Assembly (NCBI GenBank): GCA_934149515.1
Contig: CAKPFD010000015.1
Span: 1-16,288 of the forward strand
From: an uncultured Bacilli bacterium
GTDB lineage: Bacteria > Bacillota_I > Bacilli_A > RF39 > UBA660
DNA length: 16,288 bases
Reading direction: 5' to 3'
The notes under the pieces are model-generated. The model had not been told where the DNA came from, made no database searches, and was given only the letters and a program-made list of their open reading frames with translations. Each line of letters opens with the position of its first letter. Positions within the stretch are counted from its first letter, which is position 1. The translations under genes were made by a program, and so were the position numbers. Positions 7,624 to 14,993 of this stretch are shown here, in pieces.

Positions 7624-8728
7624 TTGTTAGTATTTCCTCTCTTAATATTTTTATGAATGTTTCTACTTCTTGTTGTTTGGTCATAGAAGATAGACCAATT
7701 CGAAGTGAACTTTTGGCTATATCTTTTTCTTTTCCTAAGGCAAGAAGTGTTTTAGAATAGGTATTTTTTGAAGAACACGCAGTATTTGTAGATATATAGA
7801 TTCCATGTGCTTCTAGACGATGAATCATTGTTTCTGGTTTTTGATTTGGAATACTAAAATTAATAATATAAGGTGAATCTTCCTCTTTTGAATTTAGGTT
7901 GATATTTGGTATTTTTATTAATTCTTTTCTTAAATAGCAATTCAGTTGTTTTACATGTTGATAAGATTCTTTTTGATTTTCTAAAGCTAAACGTAGTGCT
8001 TTTGCTAAAGAGGCAATTAATGCAACAGATGGTGTTCCGGCACGATAATTACTTTGACTTGTGCCGCCATGAATGAGTGGTGTTAGATTTACTTTTTCTT
8101 TTTTGATTAAGCAAGCTATTCCTTTTAAGCCAAAAAATTTATGGGCACTAAAAGTAAACAGATCAACATTTTCTAAATCTACTGGTATTTTACCAACACT
8201 TTGTGTTCCATCTACATGAAAAAAAGTTTTGGGATATTTTTTTATTAATTTACCAATACTTGTAATATCTTGAATAATTCCAGTTTCACTATTTACATGT
8301 TGAATCGTAACAAGTACAGGTTCTTTTTGAAGTAATTTTTCTAACTCATCTAATTTGATATGACCAGTTTCATCAAGTGGTGTAAACAAAACTTCTGCTT
8401 CTTCTACTGCTTGAATGGTTTCTAATACAGAAGCATGTTCTAATGGTGTGGTAATGACTAATTTATTTCTTTTTTTATAAAAAGATAGAATTCCTTTAAT
8501 GGCTAGGTTATTTGATTCACTTGAACTGCTGGTAAAAATAATTTCATTTGGTTTTACTTTGAGTAAATTTGCTACTTGGCTTGTTGCTTCTTCCATTAAT
8601 TTTTTACTTTGCAATCCTAATAGATGAATGGAATTTGGGTTACCAATAAATTGTTTGGTTACTTGTATAAATGTTTCTAGTACTTCTTCTTTCACTTCTG
8701 TTGTTGCCGTATTATCTAAATATATCAT
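7601..8728 (-). CDS. Cysteine desulfurase (NifS/IscS family, NifZ-like partner of ThiI)
   Basis: This PLP enzyme converts cysteine to alanine and holds the sulfur as a persulfide. Its 375 residues show YLDNTATT at 3-10, H98 in LEHAS (stacks on PLP), D173 and Q176 (HVDGTQSVGK), the PLP lysine K197 in FSAHKFFG, the GGTSQSNYRAGT block at 221-232 and catalytic C318 in STNTACSS. The loop around C318 looks short, as in dedicated desulfurases rather than general IscS. It overlaps thiI, the arrangement of the NifZ-ThiI pair known in B. subtilis, where the desulfurase is dedicated to 4-thiouridine. I therefore infer that role, but general Fe-S supply cannot be excluded because no other isc or suf gene is in the window. 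ATG at 8728 follows GGGGAAG. Confidence 0.93.
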   Translation of the reverse strand: MIYLDNTATTEVKEEVLETFIQVTKQFIGNPNSIHLLGLQSKKLMEEATSQVANLLKVKPNEIIFTSSSSESNNLAIKGILSFYKKRNKLVITTPLEHASVLETIQAVEEAEVLFTPLDETGHIKLDELEKLLQKEPVLVTIQHVNSETGIIQDITSIGKLIKKYPKTFFHVDGTQSVGKIPVDLENVDLFTFSAHKFFGLKGIACLIKKEKVNLTPLIHGGTSQSNYRAGTPSVALIASLAKALRLALENQKESYQHVKQLNCYLRKELIKIPNINLNSKEEDSPYIINFSIPNQKPETMIHRLEAHGIYISTNTACSSKNTYSKTLLALGKEKDIAKSSLRIGLSSMTKQQEVETFIKILREEILTNGTNYTD

Positions 8729-8755
8729 GATTACTTCCCCGTTTCTTTCTTGCCT

Positions 8756-8764
8756 ATTATATCA
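8756..8764 (-). promoter_or_regulatory. Extended -10 promoter of the desulfurase-thiI operon
   Basis: Minus strand TGATATAAT is a consensus extended -10 (TGnTATAAT) 28 bp before the ATG. The -35 region is poor, as tolerated by extended -10 promoters. Confidence 0.65.
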
Positions 8765-8816
8765 TAAGCGCGATAGGAAATACATCTTTTTTCAAGAATT
8801 TTATTTGGCTTTATGG

Positions 8817-8843
8817 ACAAAAAAAGTGACATGCATCACTTTT
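8817..8843 (-). terminator. Terminator of the nrdD-nrdG-dut operon
   Basis: Minus strand: stem AAAGTGA / TCACTTT with a 6-base loop (tgcatg), then a run of T residues. It lies just after the dut stop codon and before the next promoter. Confidence 0.85.
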
Positions 8844-8848
8844 CATTT

Positions 8849-9286
8849 TTATTTTGTTCCTGTTGAACCAAAGCCGCCAGTGCCTCTTTTTGTTTCTTCT
8901 AATGTTTTGGTTTCTACAAATTCTGCTTTTAAATAAGGTGTAATGACAAGCTGTGCAATTCGATCAGCTGGTGCTATTGTTTTTGCTTCTTCAGATTGAT
9001 TATAAAGAGCAACCATGATTTCTCCACGATAATCTGCATCAATTACGCCTACTTTATTGGCTGGTGCTAAACCTTGTTTGCAAGCCAAACTGCTTCTTGC
9101 ATAAATTAGACCAACATATCCTTCTGGTATAGCCATAGCAAGTCCTGTGGGAATTAGCTTAGTTTGTCCTTTTTCGATTGTTATTTCTTCTTCTATGCAA
9201 GCATATAAATCACATCCAGCACTGTATGGGGTGGCATAAAAAGGGACTTTAGCATTTTCATTTAATTTTTTGATTTGAACATTCAT
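8849..9286 (-). CDS. dut: dUTP diphosphatase (trimeric dUTPase)
   Basis: dUTPase hydrolyses dUTP to dUMP and pyrophosphate, keeping uracil out of DNA and supplying dUMP for dTMP synthesis. The 145 residues contain all five trimeric dUTPase motifs in order: SAGCDLYA (22-29), ARSSLACKQG (63-72), GVIDADYRGE (80-89, with catalytic D83), PADRIAQL (106-113) and the flexible C-terminal RGTGGFGST (134-142) that closes over the nucleotide. ATG at 9286 follows AGGA at about 6 bases. It begins 17 bp after nrdG on the same strand and precedes a strong terminator, so it is the last gene of a dNTP operon with the anaerobic reductase. The gene is ordinary in size and motifs. Confidence 0.97.
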   Translation of the reverse strand: MNVQIKKLNENAKVPFYATPYSAGCDLYACIEEEITIEKGQTKLIPTGLAMAIPEGYVGLIYARSSLACKQGLAPANKVGVIDADYRGEIMVALYNQSEEAKTIAPADRIAQLVITPYLKAEFVETKTLEETKRGTGGFGSTGTK

Positions 9287-9303
9287 ATTTTTCCTACTTT
9301 CTA

Positions 9304-9882
9304 TTATTGTTGTTCTTGCGGTTGAAGATTTGCTTTTATTTTTTTCGCTTCTTTATAAATTTCACTATTATCAATATATAAAATGATCTCTTGTTTGTCT
9401 AGAGTTTTTGGTACATCGATAATTCTTTGGTTAGCACTTCCAACGTAATGTAGTTTTGTTTCTGCTTGAGATAGGATAAATTTTCCTTCTAGCAAGACAT
9501 CAATATGTTCTAAAATATCTTTTAAATCATTATCATTTGGTAGTTGTTCCATCAACTCTTCCCAAGTGTATCCTGTATAACACCAGATGGTTTTTTCAGG
9601 ATAATTTTCTTTGACATTTAAAACAACATTTCGAATCATGGGACGATTATTTAAAAAAAGGGGATCTCCACCAGACAAGGTTAAGCCGCTACACCAATCT
9701 TGCTTTAGTTCTTGATAAATTTCTTCCAAGGCTTTTTCATCAAATGGTACTCCATCGTTTGGATCCCAAGTTAGAGCATTTTGACATCCAGGACATTTAT
9801 GAGAACAACCACTTACCCATAATACAGTTCGTAAGCCTTCTCCATTTAACATATCTGCTTTGGTAATATTATGATATTTCAT
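9304..9882 (-). CDS. nrdG: Anaerobic ribonucleotide reductase activating protein (radical SAM)
   Basis: NrdG uses a [4Fe-4S] cluster and S-adenosylmethionine to generate the glycyl radical on NrdD. The 192 residues carry the radical SAM cysteine motif C26-x3-C30-x2-C33 (SGCSHKCPGC) and the SAM-binding glycine-rich block GLTLSGGDPLF at about 66-76. The N-terminal block KYHNITKADMLNGEGLRTVLW is typical of NrdG. The start ATG overlaps the nrdD stop codon by one base (TAATG), a classic arrangement for translational coupling that gives activator and reductase in proportion. The reductant is not encoded in the operon; a small flavodoxin gene lies about 4.5 kb away. Confidence 0.96.
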   Translation of the reverse strand: MKYHNITKADMLNGEGLRTVLWVSGCSHKCPGCQNALTWDPNDGVPFDEKALEEIYQELKQDWCSGLTLSGGDPLFLNNRPMIRNVVLNVKENYPEKTIWCYTGYTWEELMEQLPNDNDLKDILEHIDVLLEGKFILSQAETKLHYVGSANQRIIDVPKTLDKQEIILYIDNSEIYKEAKKIKANLQPQEQQ

Positions 9883-12053
9883 TACATGCTCTTCCTTTCT
9901 TTAATTTCTGCCATTTTCGCTTTATTCAATCTTGTATCACCATGAACTCTTGAATAAGATAAGTAACCATTCATTCGATCAATTTTGGTTAAATCAGCGC
10001 TTCCACATTCTGGGCAAACATCCATATCAAGTTCTTCATGACCACAATGGTTACAATAAGCAAGTGATAAGTTGACTCCTTCATAGAATCCTTTTTTCAT
10101 AGCACGTTTTAAATAGGTTTTCATTGCTTGACGATTGTAGTTTAGGTTATAACGTACGTATTGAATTCTTCCACCTTTAAATAGTTCCCAAAATCTGCCT
10201 TCTAGATCTTGTTTTTGAATTCCTGTTATATCTTCCCAAACACCACAGTGGAAACTATTAGATACATATTCTCTATCTGAAACACCTTTAATGATTCCAT
10301 ACTTCTTTCTAAATTGTTCTACTTGTGTTCCGCAAAGACTTTCAGCTGGTGTTCCATAGATTGCATATAAGATATTATCTTCTTTTTTATACTCTTGTGT
10401 TTTATCATTGATATATTTCATTACTTCAAGAGCAAAGGCACCATCTTCTACTAAACTTTTACCATTATATAATTCTTGTAGTTCATTTAATGCTGTAATT
10501 CCAAAAGAAGCAGTGGATGATTTTAGTAGTGGTTCAATTGATTCATTTGGTTTTAAGTGCCCGCCATAAAAGCCACCTTCACAATATGCTAAAGGGTTCG
10601 TAGAGGCTTTTTTCTTCGCTAAGTAGTGATAAGTACGAATATGAATTTTACGAATCATTTCTAGGTAGTAATCTAATACTTCGTAAAAATCTTTTTGTTC
10701 TTCTTTGGCTTTTGCTAGGATCATCGGTAAATTTAAAGAAATAGCACCAATATTGAAGCGTCCAATAAATACTGGTTTATCTTCTTCATCTAATGGATAC
10801 ATACCACCTTTTTCATACCATGGTGATAAAAAGGCTCTACAACCCATCGGACTAACAACACGACCATATTTTTTATACATTTCTGGAACATATCCTTCTC
10901 CTGTTAAAGATAGATAATCTGGATACATAGTTTGAGAACTACAAGTTAGGGCAGTTTCAAAAACGTGTTCTAATTTTTTTCCTTCACCGTGTAAGTTTTC
11001 ATCATATAGGAAGACAAGTTTTGGAAATAAAGTTGGTTTTTTAAATCCTGGTTTACCTTGACCAATACGGTGTGTGTTTAAAATAACTTCACTAATCATT
11101 TGACCAAATGGATCTTGTTCAATACCAAAGGTAAATGTTACAAAAGGATAGTCTCCTCTTGATGATCCAACACTGTTTAATTTATATTCAATTCCTTGAT
11201 AGCCTTGTTCACATTCTCTTTTGGTTTTTTTCATTGCATATTCATGGGCTTTTTCTGGTTCTTCATGGCCGATAATTTCTTGATATTCATCATAATATTT
11301 TTGATAAGTTTTTTTGGCATAAGGTGTTAAAATGGTATCTACTTCTGGAACAGTAAATCCACCATATTGCATTGCTGCTGTATTGATAATAACATCCCCC
11401 ATGACATCAAAAGCAGTATCTAGTGTTTTCGGTTCGTTATACCAAAGATTTCCCATTTCAAAGCCATCTTTCATTACTGCTCCTACATCACAAAGGCAAC
11501 AATTCATTGTATCTCTTCTAGCACTCATATCATGAACATAGATATATCCATCATCACAAGCTTCTACTTCTGCTTTCGTTAGGAAAAACTTTTTGTATAA
11601 TTCTTTATTTAAATTACCATATACTAAACTTCTTTGTGTGGATACTAGAGCACTATCTGTATTAGAATTTTCTTTGTCTCCAATATAGTTAATGGCTTGG
11701 GCTTTTTTATATACTTTATCTAAGATATGAACGAAGTCATTTTTATAATTACGATATTCACGATAACTTTTTGCTACTAATGGATTTACTTTTTCTAGGG
11801 CTGTTTCTACGCAGTTGTGAATTTGGCTTACTTGGGCATCACTTGTTTGATTAGATAGTAGGTCAATTACAATTTGAACCACTTCATTTTTCGCATCTTC
11901 TGTTAGATCAACCATTACTCTTTCAGCACTTTTTTCAATTGCTGCTTTTATTTTTTCTCCATCAAAGGCCTGACGAGTTCCATTTTTTTTAATAATATAA
12001 ATTTTTGGATTGGTATATCCTTTCTGTTCTTTTTTTTCTTTTTGTTTTGTCAT
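9882..12053 (-). CDS. nrdD: Anaerobic (class III) ribonucleoside-triphosphate reductase
   Basis: NrdD reduces ribonucleotides to deoxyribonucleotides with a glycyl radical under anoxia. From the ATG at 12053 (GAGGTG site, 7-base gap; the in-frame GTG at 12068 precedes that site) it has 723 residues. Order: N-terminal ATP-cone (about 17-110, IKKNGTRQAFDGEKI), catalytic barrel with NCCLCD (cysteines 185, 186, 188), QYGGFT, MGCRAFLSPW (C405), GRFNIGAISLNLP, and a C-terminal zinc site (C667, C670, C680, C683). RMNGYL carries the predicted radical glycine at about 696. Every expected catalytic element is present, so it is the working reductase. It is transcribed with nrdG and dut from the promoter shared with the divergent NrdD-like gene. 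No NrdR box is visible upstream. Confidence 0.98.
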   Translation of the reverse strand: MTKQKEKKEQKGYTNPKIYIIKKNGTRQAFDGEKIKAAIEKSAERVMVDLTEDAKNEVVQIVIDLLSNQTSDAQVSQIHNCVETALEKVNPLVAKSYREYRNYKNDFVHILDKVYKKAQAINYIGDKENSNTDSALVSTQRSLVYGNLNKELYKKFFLTKAEVEACDDGYIYVHDMSARRDTMNCCLCDVGAVMKDGFEMGNLWYNEPKTLDTAFDVMGDVIINTAAMQYGGFTVPEVDTILTPYAKKTYQKYYDEYQEIIGHEEPEKAHEYAMKKTKRECEQGYQGIEYKLNSVGSSRGDYPFVTFTFGIEQDPFGQMISEVILNTHRIGQGKPGFKKPTLFPKLVFLYDENLHGEGKKLEHVFETALTCSSQTMYPDYLSLTGEGYVPEMYKKYGRVVSPMGCRAFLSPWYEKGGMYPLDEEDKPVFIGRFNIGAISLNLPMILAKAKEEQKDFYEVLDYYLEMIRKIHIRTYHYLAKKKASTNPLAYCEGGFYGGHLKPNESIEPLLKSSTASFGITALNELQELYNGKSLVEDGAFALEVMKYINDKTQEYKKEDNILYAIYGTPAESLCGTQVEQFRKKYGIIKGVSDREYVSNSFHCGVWEDITGIQKQDLEGRFWELFKGGRIQYVRYNLNYNRQAMKTYLKRAMKKGFYEGVNLSLAYCNHCGHEELDMDVCPECGSADLTKIDRMNGYLSYSRVHGDTRLNKAKMAEIKERKSM

Positions 12054-12085
12054 GCATCTACACCTCACTTATTTTGCATAATTCA

Positions 12086-12114
12086 ATTATACGGCGTCAG
12101 CATGTTTTTTTCTA
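12086..12114 (-). promoter_or_regulatory. Promoter of the nrdD-nrdG-dut operon
   Basis: Minus strand: -35 TAGAAA (12109-12114, four of six matches), 17-bp spacer, -10 TATAAT (12086-12091). It lies about 33 bp before the ATG. Confidence 0.6.
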
Positions 12115-12286
12115 GTGTTTTTTCTTCTTTTTAATTATTTTTTTTAATTTTACATTTTATTTTTGCTTTTAAAAAACATTTTTCTATTTTTGGTATTTTC
12201 TTTCTTTTTTCTTTGTTTATCAATACTTTTTTATATTTTTTTAGAAATATTTTTTATATGTTTTTTTGGCATATTCTTTATTTTTA
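12115..12286. other. T-rich intergenic region between divergent nrdD and nrdD-like genes
   Basis: About 170 bp almost entirely of T on the + strand with scattered A, many runs of five to eight T and very few G or C. No open frame with a ribosome binding site, tRNA or strong hairpin is visible. Phased A/T-tracts could bend the DNA or act as UP elements for either promoter; this is inference. Confidence 0.6.
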
Positions 12287-12315
12287 TTGATTGTTCAACA
12301 AAAAAACGCTATAAT
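12287..12315 (+). promoter_or_regulatory. Promoter of the nrdD-like gene
   Basis: -35 TTGATT (12287-12292), 17-bp spacer, -10 TATAAT (12310-12315), then AGGAGG at 12328-12333 and ATG at 12343. All parts are near consensus, so the gene should be expressed. Confidence 0.75.
12291..12301. promoter_or_regulatory. Candidate operator palindrome inside the promoter
   Basis: TTGTTCAACAA is a perfect inverted repeat (5-bp arms, one central base) that overlaps the last -35 bases and the spacer of the nrdD-like promoter. A repressor bound here would block RNA polymerase. It is short and the region is AT-rich, so chance occurrence is possible. Confidence 0.35.
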
Positions 12316-12342
12316 GAATAGTGTAATAGGAGGCGTAAATAT

Positions 12343-14331
12343 ATGCAGTTATTTGACAGTCTAGTTGTTGTCAAAAGAAGTGGTCAACGTACATCGTTTC
12401 AAGGAGAAAAAATAGCAATTGCTATTCAAAAGGCTTTTGATTCTATCGATATTCCTTATATGGATGAAGATGTCAATAAAATTTATGAACAAGTTTTAAA
12501 AAAAATCAGTTGTTCTTATGAAGGTAGAAAAACTATTAATATAGAAAATATTCAAGATATTATTGAGGATACTTTAAAAGAAGAGAATTTTTTAGATGTT
12601 TACCAAGCTTTTTCAACGTACCGAAATCATCGAAGTGCTTCTAGAAAGGCTTTCGTCACAAAACAACAGCATAAGTTTTTAAAAGCTATCGAATCGCTTG
12701 GCCTTACAAATTTAGCAGAGGACACAAGAAGTGCTCATCAATTACTAGAAAAGTTTGGTGCTACTATCTCATTTGAATTTGCGAAAGCTTATTTATTAGA
12801 TAGTAAAATTACAAGGGCACATGATAGCGGACTTTTTTATTTTCATTCTATTGAAAGTATGCCGATGGGATCAATTGAAAACTTGGAAATTATTTTAGCA
12901 GATTTAGAAAAGCTTGATACACCAATTGGTAGAGCACTTGATAAACAAAGAAATATATATCCTTATCTCATGCAAGTTATCAAGTTAGTTGATTATGCTG
13001 CCAATGAACTTTATGGTGGAATTACTTTTCCTTGCTTTGACAAAGATTTAGAAAGAATCTTAAAAAAGCATTTACAAGATATATTGATAAATTCTATTCA
13101 GCAATATGAACAATTGCATGAACTTAGTGGATTTTCTTATTTTGAAGCTTTAGAAACTTCTATTGGAGCAATCGATTCTATTGATGATATTCCAAATTTA
13201 CTTAACCAGCAATTTAAAACGAAGCCAAAGTTACTGTTAGATTTACAATTTTTGTTTCAATCTACCATGAAACAGGTAGAAAAAGACTGTTATGAAGCGA
13301 TCAATACTTTTATTAAAGATTTACCATCAATTGAATTTGGTATTAATTTTGGTACTAGTACGTCAACGCTTGGGAGAATGGTTAGTTTTTCAATAATGAA
13401 AACAATTTCTAATAGAGAAAATATTCAATACTTTTTCCAGGTAAAGGATGGTATCTCTTGGAAAGAGTGTGATCCAAATTATGATATTTTTCAAGCTTAT
13501 CAAAATATACTTGATACACCAGCTTGTTATCTTAGTTTTTTAGATGCTTGTTTTAATCAGCTAGAACAAGGGGAAATTTGTTATTTTAATCATGGGAAAC
13601 GAGTTATTGATGACAATACAACAATTGAGAAAAAGATGGTTGGAGGGAAAGGAAATCTTGCCACAGTATCTATTAACTTAGTTCGACTTGCCCTTAATTG
13701 TCAAAAGGAAGCCGTTTCTACAAAGAAACGTGTATTTTATCAAAAGCTTGATCAGACATTAACGCTTGCCAAAGATGCTTTATTAACAAGATTTGAATTG
13801 CAATGTAACAAAAAATGTATGAATTTTCCTATTCTTTACAAAGAGGGATTGTGGCATGATGGCGAAAAAATTAAACCAAATGAGCGATTAAGAAAATTAT
13901 GGAAACATGGGAGTTTAACTATTCAATTTTGTGGATTGATGGAAACTATTCAATTACTTTCTGAAAACAAAACAAATGATATGGATAAAATGGCAATTGA
14001 ACTAGTACAATTTATGCGAAAAAAAATTGATCAATTTGGCGAAGAAAATAATTTGAACTTTTCTTTATCTGCTACTGATTTTGATTTTATTTCTAGTGAA
14101 TTTAAAAAACAAGATACTGCTATTTTTGGTAAAATTCATTCTATTACCGATAAAGATGCTTACTGTAGAAATGATGAAATGCCTTTTTCCTTAGAAACAA
14201 TTGGTAAATTGGAAACTTATCTAAATGGTGGACATGCTATTACATTAACGGTTGATAAAGGCCAAATAAAAAAAATAATTGAAGAAGCGAAAAAATACAA
14301 TATTGGTTGTTTAAGATTACAAGTAAAATAG
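12343..14331 (+). CDS. NrdD-like protein with ATP-cone but no active site: probable pseudoenzyme
   Basis: The 662-residue frame is intact. Residues 7-95 form an ATP-cone (VVVKRSGQRTSFQGEKIAIA, then a helical region ending AFSTYRNHR). Class III reductase landmarks follow: the HDSGLFYFHS block at 160-169, ELYGGITFP at 222-230 (NrdD QYGGxT), GINFGTS at 333, DPNYDIFQAY at 377-386, GKGNLATVSINL at 435-446 (NrdD GRFNLGxxxLNLP) and LNGGHAITL at 627-635 (NrdD GGHISY). The key residues are gone: the NCC block reads MPMGSIENLE (173-182), the MGCR cysteine region reads FNHGKRV, and the protein stops at 662 just where the zinc cysteines and the glycyl-radical RxxGY should follow. A terminator overlaps the stop codon, so a frameshifted tail is excluded. 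It cannot be a normal reductase. A nucleotide-sensing or regulatory role beside nrdDG-dut is inferred. Its motifs look closer to another NrdD subgroup than to its neighbour. Confidence 0.8.
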   Translation: MQLFDSLVVVKRSGQRTSFQGEKIAIAIQKAFDSIDIPYMDEDVNKIYEQVLKKISCSYEGRKTINIENIQDIIEDTLKEENFLDVYQAFSTYRNHRSASRKAFVTKQQHKFLKAIESLGLTNLAEDTRSAHQLLEKFGATISFEFAKAYLLDSKITRAHDSGLFYFHSIESMPMGSIENLEIILADLEKLDTPIGRALDKQRNIYPYLMQVIKLVDYAANELYGGITFPCFDKDLERILKKHLQDILINSIQQYEQLHELSGFSYFEALETSIGAIDSIDDIPNLLNQQFKTKPKLLLDLQFLFQSTMKQVEKDCYEAINTFIKDLPSIEFGINFGTSTSTLGRMVSFSIMKTISNRENIQYFFQVKDGISWKECDPNYDIFQAYQNILDTPACYLSFLDACFNQLEQGEICYFNHGKRVIDDNTTIEKKMVGGKGNLATVSINLVRLALNCQKEAVSTKKRVFYQKLDQTLTLAKDALLTRFELQCNKKCMNFPILYKEGLWHDGEKIKPNERLRKLWKHGSLTIQFCGLMETIQLLSENKTNDMDKMAIELVQFMRKKIDQFGEENNLNFSLSATDFDFISSEFKKQDTAIFGKIHSITDKDAYCRNDEMPFSLETIGKLETYLNGGHAITLTVDKGQIKKIIEEAKKYNIGCLRLQVK

Positions 14332-14360
14332 TGACCACATTTCATGATCACTATTTTTTT
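14325..14360 (+). terminator. Terminator of the nrdD-like gene
   Basis: Stem AAATAGTGA / TCACTATTT around a 13-base loop, followed by seven or more T residues. It overlaps the stop codon TAG (14329-14331) and lies between convergent genes; the minus strand has only a short T-run after the stem. Confidence 0.88.
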
Positions 14361-14817
14361 ACTGTATCCAATTAGAAACATCTATTTTAGATTGTATACG
14401 TTTTCCATCTACAAAAGGAATGGCTGGATATTTTTCTTTCAAACTTTCAAGGCTGCCATCGACATAAGATCCACCTGATGTTACAAAAATATATACATTT
14501 TTATTTTCTAAATTATTTTCTTCTATAAAGGTATCTATGATATTTGGTTCTTTATACCACCACACTGGAAATCCTATATAAATATTTTGATAACTATCCA
14601 TATTAGAGACTTTATCCTTAATACTTGGTCTTATTGTTTCATCATCTTTTTCTAAAGATGTTCTACTACTTCTATTGGTCCAATCTAAGTCTTCTTTCGT
14701 ATAAGGTTGTGTTGGTATAATTTCAAACAAATCACCTTTGACTGCTTCTTTTAATTCTTGTGCTGCTTGTTTTGTTATACCAGTTGCCGAAAAGTAACAA
14801 ACTAAACTTTTATCCAT
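14359..14817 (-). CDS. Small flavodoxin-like protein
   Basis: Flavodoxins bind FMN and carry single electrons between redox enzymes. The 152-residue protein has the FMN phosphate loop SATGIT at about 10-15 after the first beta strand (LVCYFSATGIT), a middle strand YIGFPVWWYKEP at about 80-91 whose aromatic residues would pack on the flavin, and FVTSGGSYVDGS at about 111-122 as the third FMN loop. This pattern fits the flavodoxin_4-type, common in Firmicutes, rather than classical long-chain flavodoxin. ATG at 14817 follows AGGAAG at 8 bases. It has its own promoter and faces the nrdD-like gene end to end. The redox partner is unknown; NrdG or another radical SAM enzyme is possible. Confidence 0.88.
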   Translation of the reverse strand: MDKSLVCYFSATGITKQAAQELKEAVKGDLFEIIPTQPYTKEDLDWTNRSSRTSLEKDDETIRPSIKDKVSNMDSYQNIYIGFPVWWYKEPNIIDTFIEENNLENKNVYIFVTSGGSYVDGSLESLKEKYPAIPFVDGKRIQSKIDVSNWIQ

Positions 14818-14841
14818 TTTTATTCTTCCTTTCTTTATTTT

Positions 14842-14870
14842 ATTTTACATTTATCTTTTCTAATTGTAAA
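14842..14870 (-). promoter_or_regulatory. Promoter of the flavodoxin gene
   Basis: Minus strand: -35 TTTACA (14865-14870), 17-bp spacer, -10 TAAAAT (14842-14847), five of six matches each. Just upstream of it, GTCAG (14877-14881) and CTGAC (14892-14896) form a small inverted repeat that could be a regulator site. Confidence 0.65.
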
Positions 14871-14931
14871 TAACAAGTCAGAATGATTTTACTGACATCA
14901 ACTGAAAAATAAATATTTTTTTAAAATGCTA

Positions 14932-14960
14932 AAGACATTTTTCATTTTATATTATATACT
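14932..14960 (+). promoter_or_regulatory. Promoter of the FemX-like gene
   Basis: -35 AAGACA (14932-14937), 17-bp spacer, -10 TATACT (14955-14960), about 34 bp before the ATG. Confidence 0.55.
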
Positions 14961-14993
14961 TAAAAGTGAATTTTAATCAAAAGGATGATAATA

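Noticed and set aside
8729..8848. Riboswitch (for example TPP) ahead of the desulfurase-thiI operon
   Set aside because: The space between promoter and start is under 30 bp and shows no conserved riboswitch core.
8628..8936. Plus-strand 102-codon frame across the desulfurase and dut ends
   Set aside because: It crosses a promoter and a terminator of minus-strand genes and lacks a ribosome binding site.
12069..12342. NrdR box in the nrd control region
   Set aside because: No stretch matches the acaCwAtATaTwGtgt pattern; the region is only generally AT-rich.
12343..14331. The nrdD-like gene as a frameshifted or decayed pseudogene of nrdD
   Set aside because: It has 662 clean codons, a consensus promoter, AGGAGG site and terminator, and its motifs do not look like a recent copy of the neighbouring nrdD.
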